Source: Camelimonas fluminis (GTDB lineage: Bacteria > Pseudomonadota > Alphaproteobacteria > Rhizobiales > Beijerinckiaceae). Taken from it: a stretch of DNA of 64,000 nucleotides. A program made the translations under genes and the position numbers. This document shows positions 44,267 to 52,116 of the stretch, one piece after another. A model generated the notes under the pieces. The model was not told the DNA's origin, did no database searches, and worked only from the letters and a program-made list of their open reading frames with translations. Where the stretch lies: the NCBI RefSeq assembly GCF_014656355.1, contig NZ_BNCG01000007.1:1-64000 (forward strand), read 5' to 3'. Every line of letters starts with the position of its first letter. The stretch's first letter is position 1.

Positions 44267-44333
44267 TTATATAGCCGGCCATGTCAACCCGGCTCCCATG
44301 GCGGCGTCGGCCGGCCGGCGACGATGCGGCCCG

Positions 44334-44375
44334 GCAAACGCGATCCGGCCAGGGGCCTGGCCGGATCGCGTTTGC
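44334..44375 (-). terminator. Perfect 19-bp hairpin after the sugar-ABC operon
   Basis: GCAAACGCGATCCGGCCAG (44334-44352) and its exact complement (44357-44375) around GGGC. It lies about 90 nt beyond the stop of the ATPase gene that ends the 51.6-44.5 kb operon. No T-tract follows on the minus strand, so it may be a transcript stabiliser or block rather than a classic intrinsic terminator. Confidence 0.7.
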
Positions 44376-44463
44376 TTCAACATATTTGTAATCTGCGGGA
44401 ACGCCCCGGCCGCAAGCGCGTGAACCCGGTATCGCAGAAGCATTCCCGGATGACGGGGCAGCT

Positions 44464-46008
44464 CTAGTGAATCGCCGCGTACATGATTTTCTGTTCGTCT
44501 GCTTCCGTTGCATCGATCTCGGCGGCGATGCGCCCCATGCGGGTCACAAGGATGCGATCTGACACCGAGAGAATTTCGGGCAGATAGGACGAGATCACCA
44601 GCACCGCCTTGCCCTCCTCCGCCTGCTTGCGGATGGCGGCGTGGATTTCTGGAATGGCGCCCACGTCGACGCCACGCGTCGGCTCGTCGAAAATCACCAC
44701 CTGCGGCTCCTGCGCCAGCGCCTTGGCGACGACGACCTTCTGCTGGTTGCCGCCCGAAAGCTCGATGATTTTGGCGCGGCTGTCGAGCGCCGCGATGCGC
44801 AGCCGCCTGATCAGTTCGGACGCGATGCGGTTGCGATCGCCGGCGTTGAGCGCGAAGGTCCAGCCCTGTTTCGTCGCCAGACGACCGATGTAGATATTGT
44901 CGTCGATCGCCATGGTTTCGAAGAAACCGTCGACCTTGCGGTCCTCGGTGATGTAGACGATGCCGTCGTCGATGGCCTGACGCGGCGTGCGGTAACGGAT
45001 TGGCTTGCCGCGCAAATAGATCTTGCCGCCGTTAATGAGGTTGCGCTTCAGCGCGCCGGCGATGACCCGGGCGATTTCCGTACGGCCCGAGCCGATCAAC
45101 CCGGCCATGCCGACCACCTCGCCGGCGTACAGTGTGAAGGACATGTTCTTCACCGCCGTGCCCATGGTGACGTTTTCGACGGTCAGCACCTTCTCACGCA
45201 ACGCCCTCGCGGCCGCGGGCAAACGCTGCGGCCGCTCCTGGATGACCTCGCGGCCGACCATGTGGCGCACGATGTCAGCCCGGGTCAGGTCCCGCGTCGG
45301 CGCGGTGACGACGTGGCGGCCGTCGCGCAGCACGGTGATGCGATCGGAGATTTTCAGCGCCTCTTCCAGCGCGTGCGAAATGTAGATGATGGCCACGCCG
45401 CGGGCGCGCAAATCCTCAACCAGGTGGAAGAAATGCATGATTTCTTCTGGCGTCAGCGTCGCCGTTGGCTCGTCGAAGACAATGACCCGCGCCTGATGCT
45501 TCACCGCGCGGGCAATTTCCACCATCTGCCGGCGGGCGGCGCCCAGCGTCGCCACATAAGCGGTGGGCTCGACATGGAAATTCAGCGATTGCAGCAGCTG
45601 TTGCGCCTGGATGTTGAGCGAGCGGAACCGCGTCAGCCGCGGTTCGTTTCCCAGCTCAAGGTTCTGCGCCACCGTCATGGTCGGCACCAGCGAGGTTTCC
45701 TGGTAAACCATGGAAACGCCGGCGGCCAGGGCGTCGCCCGGGCGGGAAAACTTCACCGGCTTGCCGTCGATGAGGATGTCTCCGGCCGACAGCTGGATGG
45801 CGCCGGCGATGGCCTTGCACAACGTGGACTTGCCGGCGCCGTTCTCGCCGACAAGGGCGTGCACCTCTCCCGGATACAGATCGAAGCTCACGCCTTCGAT
45901 GGCGTGCACGCCACCATAAATCTTGGAGCCGTCGCGCACCTCAAGCACCGGCGCGTCCCTGCGCGCGGTTGCTGTCGCCGTCTTCTGGTGGTCCACCGGG
46001 CTGTTCAT
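44464..46008 (-). CDS. RbsA/MglA-type sugar ABC transporter ATP-binding protein
   Basis: A 514-aa tandem ATPase that energises sugar-type import. Domain 1 has Walker A GENGAGKST and Walker B VIVFDEPTATL, but its signature region reads LGAARRQMVEIARA where RbsA-type proteins have LSxGQxQ, a marked degeneration. Domain 2 has the expected weak Walker A (GLIGSGRTE), an intact signature LSGGNQQKV and Walker B VVIFDEPTRGVDVGA. It is the last gene of the operon and overlaps the propeller gene by ATGA. The partners are the permeases at 47129-49309 and 50585-51595 and the binding protein at 49476-50549. Confidence 0.92.
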   Translation of the reverse strand: MNSPVDHQKTATATARRDAPVLEVRDGSKIYGGVHAIEGVSFDLYPGEVHALVGENGAGKSTLCKAIAGAIQLSAGDILIDGKPVKFSRPGDALAAGVSMVYQETSLVPTMTVAQNLELGNEPRLTRFRSLNIQAQQLLQSLNFHVEPTAYVATLGAARRQMVEIARAVKHQARVIVFDEPTATLTPEEIMHFFHLVEDLRARGVAIIYISHALEEALKISDRITVLRDGRHVVTAPTRDLTRADIVRHMVGREVIQERPQRLPAAARALREKVLTVENVTMGTAVKNMSFTLYAGEVVGMAGLIGSGRTEIARVIAGALKRNLINGGKIYLRGKPIRYRTPRQAIDDGIVYITEDRKVDGFFETMAIDDNIYIGRLATKQGWTFALNAGDRNRIASELIRRLRIAALDSRAKIIELSGGNQQKVVVAKALAQEPQVVIFDEPTRGVDVGAIPEIHAAIRKQAEEGKAVLVISSYLPEILSVSDRILVTRMGRIAAEIDATEADEQKIMYAAIH

Positions 46009-47126
46009 TGCCTGCTCTCCCCACCCTGACGTTGGCCGCCCAGAACCTGGCCGCGCGCTTTCGAAACAACCAGCAGGTCGCCGCCGTTTTCGACCACGCT
46101 GACGACCCCATGGCTCTGGCCGCCCACGCGGCTTTGCAGGCTGCAGTCAAATTCACCATGGCCGTCGATATGGCCGACGAAGCCGTAGGAACGCGGCGGC
46201 GCCCATGGCTTGAGAATGCCAAGCTTGCGCATGCCGCCGCCCTGTAGCGGCTCCAGATAGCTGCGGCCGGACGCGTATTGCGGCGCGATCCACAGCTCCG
46301 GCGGGATCGTCGCCATCATCTCCTTGCGGAAGCCGTCTTCGGTCAGCACCAGCTCCACCAGATGGGTCCGCAAAGCGAACAGGGCGAGCCAGAAGCCGCC
46401 GTCCGCCGTCGCCGACAGCCGCGCCGGATAGCCGGGCAGATTGCCGATGACGATCTCACGGGCGCCGGGGCCGCCGGACGACCAGGGCGCCCGGCTGACG
46501 CGGTGGGCCCAGCTCTCGGTAAACCACAGACTGGCGCCGTCATGGGAGAATGCGACGCCATGCGGCCAGGCCAGCCGGTCAAAGACGATGCGGGCGTCGC
46601 CGAGCCCGGCGTTGCAGACGACGATCTGACCGCCGGCGTTCTTCTCCATCAGATCCCACAACCAGTCGGCGGCGGGATGGCGGGCGCTGCCATTGGCGAC
46701 GACGATCGCCCCATCCGGCGCGACCGCGACCGCTGTCAGGCACGTCAGCGCCGCGCCGCCGGCCTCAGTGAGCCAGATCACCCCGCCATCGGCGCGCACG
46801 GCGGCGAGCCCCCGACCCGCGACGCAAACGAGAACGCGATAGTCCGGATGCAGCGCCAGGGCGCCGCACGGCGCCTCGAAGCGGGCGATGGTCGCGCGCG
46901 AACCATCCCTCCCCATCAGCACGACGTCACGACCATTGGCGATGTAGAGGCCGTCCGGACCGGCAACCGCGTCATCGACCTCCGTGAGATCATCGACAAC
47001 CGGCGCGAAAGCGTCGAGGTCGTTGTTCGGGCTTAGCGGGCCGTCCATGGAGGGAATGGCGTGCTGGTCCTCGTCGCGGAACAGGATCTGACGCATGTTG
47101 CGCAGCATGTGACTGTAGAAGGCCAT
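46005..47126 (-). CDS. Strictosidine-synthase/SMP-30-like beta-propeller protein
   Basis: A 373-aa protein predicted to form a six-bladed propeller. Repeated VAVAPDGAIVVANG-like strands and the segment WPHGVAFSHDGASLWFTESW followed by IGNLPGYPARLSATADGGFW match the strictosidine-synthase-like (Str_synth/APMAP) and SMP-30/gluconolactonase pattern. Such proteins are often lactonases or esterases that need a divalent ion. No signal peptide is visible, so it is probably cytoplasmic. It starts 2 nt after the stop of the permease-propeller fusion and overlaps the ATPase gene. It seems to be a free paralogue of the domain fused to the permease. Substrate unknown; a sugar lactone or a glycoside-derived product is inferred from the transporter type. 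Confidence 0.8.
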   Translation of the reverse strand: MAFYSHMLRNMRQILFRDEDQHAIPSMDGPLSPNNDLDAFAPVVDDLTEVDDAVAGPDGLYIANGRDVVLMGRDGSRATIARFEAPCGALALHPDYRVLVCVAGRGLAAVRADGGVIWLTEAGGAALTCLTAVAVAPDGAIVVANGSARHPAADWLWDLMEKNAGGQIVVCNAGLGDARIVFDRLAWPHGVAFSHDGASLWFTESWAHRVSRAPWSSGGPGAREIVIGNLPGYPARLSATADGGFWLALFALRTHLVELVLTEDGFRKEMMATIPPELWIAPQYASGRSYLEPLQGGGMRKLGILKPWAPPRSYGFVGHIDGHGEFDCSLQSRVGGQSHGVVSVVENGGDLLVVSKARGQVLGGQRQGGESRQ

Positions 47127-47128
47127 GC

Positions 47129-49309
47129 TCAGTTCTCCCGCCGCCCGCTCTGGTCAGACGGCTTGCCCCAGTAAGAGTCCTGGCCGGTCCAGTCCGGGTC
47201 CGCTCCGTCGAGCCGCACGCGGCCGATGCGGTTGTTTTCGAGGCCGCCGATGTACAGCCAGCCGCGGTGCTCGCGCATTGAGGTGACGGCCGGATGCAGG
47301 GCGCCGCTGGGGTCCCACAGGCTTTCGACCGGCTTGCCGTTGGCGTCGAGCTTGACGATGCAACCGTTGTTGAGGCCGGGATACAGCCATTCGTCGCGCG
47401 GAATTTCCTTCACCATGCGCAGGCGGAAATCCGGGTTGCGCATGGCGAGGTCGTAGGCGGGGGAGCGGATGCCGGCCAGCGCCAGCCAGTAGCCGCCGTC
47501 CGAGGCGCGATTGATATTGTCGGCGTAGCCCGGAAGGTTGTCGGTGAAGGTTTCGACCTGTCCCTTTTTGGGCCCCGCGATCCAGTAGCGGAACACCTTG
47601 CACAGCCAGGTGGAGCAATACAGCACCGACTGACCGTCGTGGGCGATGCAAACGCCGTTGGGGAAGCGCTGGTTCTTGATGATGGTGCGCGTCTGGCCGG
47701 TGGCGGGATCGAAGCAGATCATGCGACCGTTGCCGCGCCCTTCGATGCCGTCCATGTCCCAGGAGTGCATCTCGTAGCGGATGGTGGCTTCGGAAAAGTA
47801 GATCTTGCCGTCCGGAGCGATGTCCAGATCGTCGGCGAGACGCAGGCGCGAGTCGTCGTTGAGCTTGCCCCAGGTGCGGTTGGTCTCGTCGGTAACCTTG
47901 AAGACCTCGCCGTCCGGCCTGACGCCGTAGACGCCCATGCCGCCGGAACAGACGATCAGGTTTTCATCCCTGTCAAAGGCCATGCCAAGCGGTCGCCCGC
48001 CGATGCGCGCGAAGATTTCGCGGTGCGTGAAATTGGGGCCCGAGAACCGCAGGATCCAGCCTTCGCGCGTGCCGGTGTAGAGCCGGTCCTGGCGGTCGAG
48101 GATGACGTCTTCCGGCCCCTCCACCTCGCCAAGGCCGATCGGCTCGGCGTGGGACAGACGGTCATTTTCGGCGAAAGGCGAATCCGAACCGCGCGTGATC
48201 GACGGCGTTGGCGGCAGCTTCAGCCAGGTGGGATTGACGTAGATTTTCTGGATCGCCTTGCCGCGGTTCTTGGCCCATTTGACGTCGACGCCAACGGCGA
48301 TCAGCAGCACCAGACCCAGCGCCGACAGGGTCAGATAGCCTTCGAGGCCGAGGCGGACGAAACCGTTGATCAGCAGGAAGACGATGATGGCGCCGAGGCA
48401 GGCGCGAAACACGGTGCCGCGTCCGCCGGCGAGCGAGATGCCGCCAAGCACTACCGCCGTCAGCGCCTGCATTTCCCAGCCCTGCCCGGTGTCGGAGCCA
48501 GCGCTGTTCTGGCGCGCGGCGTAGAACAGGCCGGCCAGCGCGCACAACACGCCGGAGAGCACGTAGGCGCCGAACAGCACCCGCTCGACCCGGATGCCAG
48601 CGTGGCGCGCCGCCTTGCGGCTGGAGCCAACGGCGGTGATGTGCCAGCCCCAGCGCGAGCGGCTGAGATAGACGTGGCCGATGACGATCACCAACAGCAG
48701 CGCCGCGGCGTTGGTGGGCACGCCAAGTATCCGGCCGGCGCCGAGGAAATCCCACGCCGGACTTTCCACGTCGGAGGTGGCGAAATCCGTTGCGTAACGG
48801 CCGCTGACCATGTCGAAGACGGCGCGCAGGATGATCAGCGTGACCAGGGTGGTCAGGAACGGTCGCGCCTTCAGATAGCCGACCAGCCAGCCGTTGATGG
48901 CGCCCAGCCCGGCGCCGAGCAGCAGCGTGCAGACGGCGGCGACGGGAACCGGCCAGCCGAAGATCTTGAACATGATCAGGGCGGCGAGATTGGTCACGGC
49001 GAAGATGGCGCCCACGCTGAGGTCGATGCCGCCGGAAATCATCACAAAGCCCATGGCGATCGACACCAGGCCAATCTCCGCGAACAGGTTCAGCATCTGC
49101 TGGAGATTGTCGACGGAGAGGTATCCAGGCACCGTGGCGGCGAAATAACCCAGCAGCGCCAGCATCAGCGTGAACGGGACAATGGGCTCCATCCAGTTCT
49201 TCGCCAGCAATTCCGACAGGAACAGCTTGGCGGAAAACCGGTAGCGCAGCGCCTTCAGCGTGTCGCTGGACGATGATTGGGACGGGGTTGGCGACGTCAC
49301 GACCGACAT
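47129..49309 (-). CDS. Fusion of RbsC-type ABC permease and strictosidine-synthase-like beta-propeller
   Basis: A single 726-aa frame. Residues about 40-342 are an RbsC-type permease: hydrophobic helices, MISGGIDLSVGAIFAVTNLA (90-109) and VVLGGISLAGGRGTV (286-300), the group's signatures. A basic linker (345-390) leads to a propeller at about 395-700: GPEDVILDRQDRLYTG, the hallmark FPNGVCIAHDGQSVLY (549-564), RYWIAGPKKG, and GYADNINRASDGGYWLALAG (594-613), which closely follows the strictosidine synthase/APMAP core. RbsC-type permeases usually have a cytoplasmic C-terminus, so the propeller should face the cytoplasm where imported ligand emerges. It could hydrolyse the substrate on entry. No stop or start signal separates the parts. 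Confidence 0.88.
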   Translation of the reverse strand: MSVVTSPTPSQSSSSDTLKALRYRFSAKLFLSELLAKNWMEPIVPFTLMLALLGYFAATVPGYLSVDNLQQMLNLFAEIGLVSIAMGFVMISGGIDLSVGAIFAVTNLAALIMFKIFGWPVPVAAVCTLLLGAGLGAINGWLVGYLKARPFLTTLVTLIILRAVFDMVSGRYATDFATSDVESPAWDFLGAGRILGVPTNAAALLLVIVIGHVYLSRSRWGWHITAVGSSRKAARHAGIRVERVLFGAYVLSGVLCALAGLFYAARQNSAGSDTGQGWEMQALTAVVLGGISLAGGRGTVFRACLGAIIVFLLINGFVRLGLEGYLTLSALGLVLLIAVGVDVKWAKNRGKAIQKIYVNPTWLKLPPTPSITRGSDSPFAENDRLSHAEPIGLGEVEGPEDVILDRQDRLYTGTREGWILRFSGPNFTHREIFARIGGRPLGMAFDRDENLIVCSGGMGVYGVRPDGEVFKVTDETNRTWGKLNDDSRLRLADDLDIAPDGKIYFSEATIRYEMHSWDMDGIEGRGNGRMICFDPATGQTRTIIKNQRFPNGVCIAHDGQSVLYCSTWLCKVFRYWIAGPKKGQVETFTDNLPGYADNINRASDGGYWLALAGIRSPAYDLAMRNPDFRLRMVKEIPRDEWLYPGLNNGCIVKLDANGKPVESLWDPSGALHPAVTSMREHRGWLYIGGLENNRIGRVRLDGADPDWTGQDSYWGKPSDQSGRREN

Positions 49310-49475
49310 GAAGGGTTCCCTGCGAAAGCCTGCGGCCAGGCCCGGTCAACAGCGCCGGTTCTGACAGCGTCCTTCTGGTTTGGCGCATGGCGCTGCGCGA
49401 GGCGGCGGCTGGAAACGCCCCGCGAGATCCGGGCGGCGGCGTGCGCCGGCGCCCGGAGCCGGAGGTTGCGGGCCG

Positions 49476-50549
49476 TTACTTGCGCGCGCTGTAGCAGGCG
49501 TCGCCCTTGCCGGTTTCCTTGTCGAGCATCACCAGCTGGCTGAAGTTGGCGATGTGCTTCGTCCCTGGCTTGTCGCCGTTCTGCAGCAGGAAGCTGATGG
49601 TCTGGATGATGTCGTGACCCTGCAGACGCGCCTGATAGTTCATGTATTTGTGCAGAAGCCCCTGTTGCAGCATGTCGCAATCGGCCGGCCCGCCCTCGCC
49701 GGAGGCGTAGCTCTTGACCTGGTCAAGCTTGCCGGCGGTCTTCAGAGCCTGGGAGGCGCCGCGTTGCATCACGCCCCAGAAACCGACGCTGGCGCACAGG
49801 TCCGGATGCTGCTGGATGACCGATGAAGTGATGTCCAGCGCCTTGGTGGCGTCCCAGTTGGCGGCCTGGTTGGAGACAACCTTGATCGTCTCGTCCTTGT
49901 TCAGCGCCTCCATCAGGCCGGCGAGCTGGTCGAGGCTGGCGGTGGCGGTGAGTTCGCCCTGGACGATCTGCACCTTGCCCGACGTGCCTGAGCCCTTGCC
50001 GCAGGCCTTCACCACGTCCTCGCCCAGCAACTGGCCGACCCGAATGAAGTCGGCGCCGACATAGGCGTCTCCGTCATAGTTGGAAGCCATGTTGACCTGA
50101 ACCACATAGATGCCGGCCTCGTTGGCGCGCTTCAACTCGCGCGCCAGCAATTGCACGTTGGGGTTCTGCACCACGATCACATCGACCTTTTCGCCGATCA
50201 GGGCGGAGACGGCCTGCAACTGGGCGGTGGCGTTCCAGCCGGGATCGCGCACCACCAGCTTCATGCCGAGCTTCTCGGCTTCCTGCTTCATGGTGGCGGT
50301 CCACTCATCGGCAAGCGGAATGCCAAGGGTCACCGGCACCCAGCCGATGGTTTTGCCCTTGAGCGCCTTTTCAGCCCTGGCCTGCAGTTCGAGCGCGTTC
50401 TTGGAAGGTTTCGGGGCGTCAGCGGCCAGGACCGGGCCAGCCAACGCCGCGAGGGCGAAACTGCCGGCCAGCACGGAACTGGCGATGACGCGCCGGATGG
50501 AGCCGGGCGCCCGGGCGCCGCCGCTGGAAAACGCTCTGGATACGCGCAT
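49476..50549 (-). CDS. RbsB-type sugar ABC transporter substrate-binding protein
   Basis: A 357-aa periplasmic protein of the ribose/galactose-binding cluster. A long basic n-region precedes the export signal (VIASSVLAGSFALAALAGPV, cleavage near VLA-A). The mature lobe begins GKTIGWVPVTLGIPLADEWT, followed by EAEKLGMKLVVRDPGWNATA and the characteristic LIGEKVDVIVVQNPN, the DNA-less LacI-like first lobe. TASLDQLAGLMEAL and CASVGFWGVMQRGASQAL belong to the second lobe. Paired Cys residues (VKACG, DLCAS, ADCDM, DACYS) may form disulphides. It is the binding subunit of the transporter in this operon; the ligand is unknown. Confidence 0.9.
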   Translation of the reverse strand: MRVSRAFSSGGARAPGSIRRVIASSVLAGSFALAALAGPVLAADAPKPSKNALELQARAEKALKGKTIGWVPVTLGIPLADEWTATMKQEAEKLGMKLVVRDPGWNATAQLQAVSALIGEKVDVIVVQNPNVQLLARELKRANEAGIYVVQVNMASNYDGDAYVGADFIRVGQLLGEDVVKACGKGSGTSGKVQIVQGELTATASLDQLAGLMEALNKDETIKVVSNQAANWDATKALDITSSVIQQHPDLCASVGFWGVMQRGASQALKTAGKLDQVKSYASGEGGPADCDMLQQGLLHKYMNYQARLQGHDIIQTISFLLQNGDKPGTKHIANFSQLVMLDKETGKGDACYSARK

Positions 50550-50584
50550 GGAAGTCTCCCCCGATTTTGTTGTCTCTGGAAGTT

Positions 50585-51595
50585 TCAGTCGCCCTGACGG
50601 GCTGTTTCCTCGTCTCGCGGATGCAGGCGGTTATCGAGAATGATGGCGCCCAGCAGCACCAGGCCGCGCACGACGTCCTGCATCTGGTTGTTGACGTTCA
50701 TGATGGTGAGGCCATTGAGCAGCACGCCGATCAGCAGCGCTCCGGCCAGGACGCTGAGCACGCTGCCGCGCCCGCCGACGAGGCTGACCCCGCCCAGCAC
50801 GACGACCAGCACCACGTCGAAAATCATCGTGCCGGTGATGATCTGCAGGTTCATGCTGGCGGTGGCCGAGGCTGACACCAGGCCCGCCAGCAAACTCAGG
50901 CCCGCGGCGAGCATGTAGGAAATGATGATGTCGCGGCGCACGTCGACGCCAGTCAGCCGGGCGGCCTCGGGGTTGTCGCCGCGCGCATAGGTGAAGCGCC
51001 CGGGCGTCGTGCGCGACAGGAACAGGTGCATCGCCGCCGCGGTGACGGCGAACACGATGATCGGCATGGGCACGCCGAACAGCTTGCCCTGGCCAAGGAA
51101 CAGAAAGGCGTGCGCGTCGGTCGGCGGATAGACCAGCACGGTCTTGAAGGCGAACCGCGCCACGCCAAACACCAGCAGCGACATGGCCAGCGTGGTGAAC
51201 AGGGCTGGCACCTCGATGAAGGCGATGATCCAGCCATTGGCGAGGCCAATCGCCATCGCCACCGCCAGCCCGGCCAGAACAGCCACCGGGAACGCATAGC
51301 CGGCGCCCAGCAAGGCCATCACCGCCGCCGCGCCGGCCGCCATGCTGGCGATCAGCGACAGATCAAGGCCCCGGCCGATAACCACCAGGGCCATGGCGAG
51401 GCTGAGAACGCCGAGCACGGAAACACTGCGCGCCAGGGTGAGCATGTTGTTGATGGTGGCGAAGCCGGGCAGCGTGACCGCGAATATCAGAGCCAGCAGG
51501 GCCGCGATGGCCAGGATCGCCAGCTCCTGTGACTGCAACTTCCGGCGACTTCCCGCCGACTGGCGCCGGCCAACCGCGATATCTGCCTGGGTCAT
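50585..51595 (-). CDS. RbsC-type sugar ABC transporter permease
   Basis: A 336-aa inner-membrane permease with about 9-10 hydrophobic helices. Signature segments are LAMALVVIGRGLDLSLIASM (the GGIDLS equivalent, here GRGLDLS) and VVLGGVSLVGGRGSVLSVLA near the C-terminus. The start at 51595 has GGAG 6 nt before it; a GTG at 51619 is in frame but has no support. It is the first gene of the minus-strand operon and the second permease, pairing with the permease half of the fusion protein. Two different RbsC-type permeases suggest a heterodimeric channel. Confidence 0.9.
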   Translation of the reverse strand: MTQADIAVGRRQSAGSRRKLQSQELAILAIAALLALIFAVTLPGFATINNMLTLARSVSVLGVLSLAMALVVIGRGLDLSLIASMAAGAAAVMALLGAGYAFPVAVLAGLAVAMAIGLANGWIIAFIEVPALFTTLAMSLLVFGVARFAFKTVLVYPPTDAHAFLFLGQGKLFGVPMPIIVFAVTAAAMHLFLSRTTPGRFTYARGDNPEAARLTGVDVRRDIIISYMLAAGLSLLAGLVSASATASMNLQIITGTMIFDVVLVVVLGGVSLVGGRGSVLSVLAGALLIGVLLNGLTIMNVNNQMQDVVRGLVLLGAIILDNRLHPRDEETARQGD

Positions 51596-52116
51596 GCCCG
51601 CTCCGCTGTCTGTTTCCACCCACGCCGGGCTGTTGGCCGCCCTGACGAACCGGCGATGTCAAGGGCATCGCAAAAAGAAAACGCTGTCCTGGCGCCCGGC
51701 CCCTGGCTCCCGGCCAATCGGGCGGGCAGGATGATCGCAGGATGATCGAAGGCGCCAGCCGTCGTCTGAACCGCATCAGATTACGTCATGAGGCGGCCGT
51801 AAAGAGAAATAACAAATTTTGTATATGCGCATAAGAAATTTTTATGGATGATCGACGGCGGCGATTTATATTATTCAATAATTTCAATACCGTATCATGC
51901 ACCCACACCGACCTGACCCATCAACAGACATCCTGCCGGCATATGCTCGGCGACGCTGCTCTGTTTCGCGCGCCGCCGCAGGCCCATGCAGCAGCGGCAT
52001 GCCAGGGCGCGCATTGATCTGCGCATCGCCTGCTTCTAGCCTGTAGAAAAATAATCCAGCCGTTCGTTCGCTGGCGCAGATCGCCGGCAGGACAGTCGGC
52101 AAATCGGGAGGATCAG
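51596..52116. promoter_or_regulatory. Divergent AT-rich control region between the sugar-ABC operon and a LivJ-type gene
   Basis: A 521-bp spacer. Its centre (about 51800-51895) is the most AT-rich stretch in the window and holds the perfect palindrome TATGCGCATA (51824-51833) flanked by AAATTT on both sides (around 51816 and 51836), resembling a LacI-type operator with a central CG. No regulator gene lies next to it. No coding sequence is visible; the LivJ-type start at 52117 is preceded by GGGAGGATC. Confidence 0.55.

Noticed and set aside
44641-46029. Plus-strand 462-codon frame antisense to the ABC ATPase
   Set aside because: Shadow of a gene with all ABC motifs; the antisense product has no recognisable fold and no ribosome-binding site.
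47294-49276. Plus-strand open frame of 660 codons antisense to the permease-propeller fusion
   Set aside because: Translation is Gln/Asp/Gly-rich with no hydrophobic core or motif; it mirrors the codon pattern of the real gene in GC-rich DNA.
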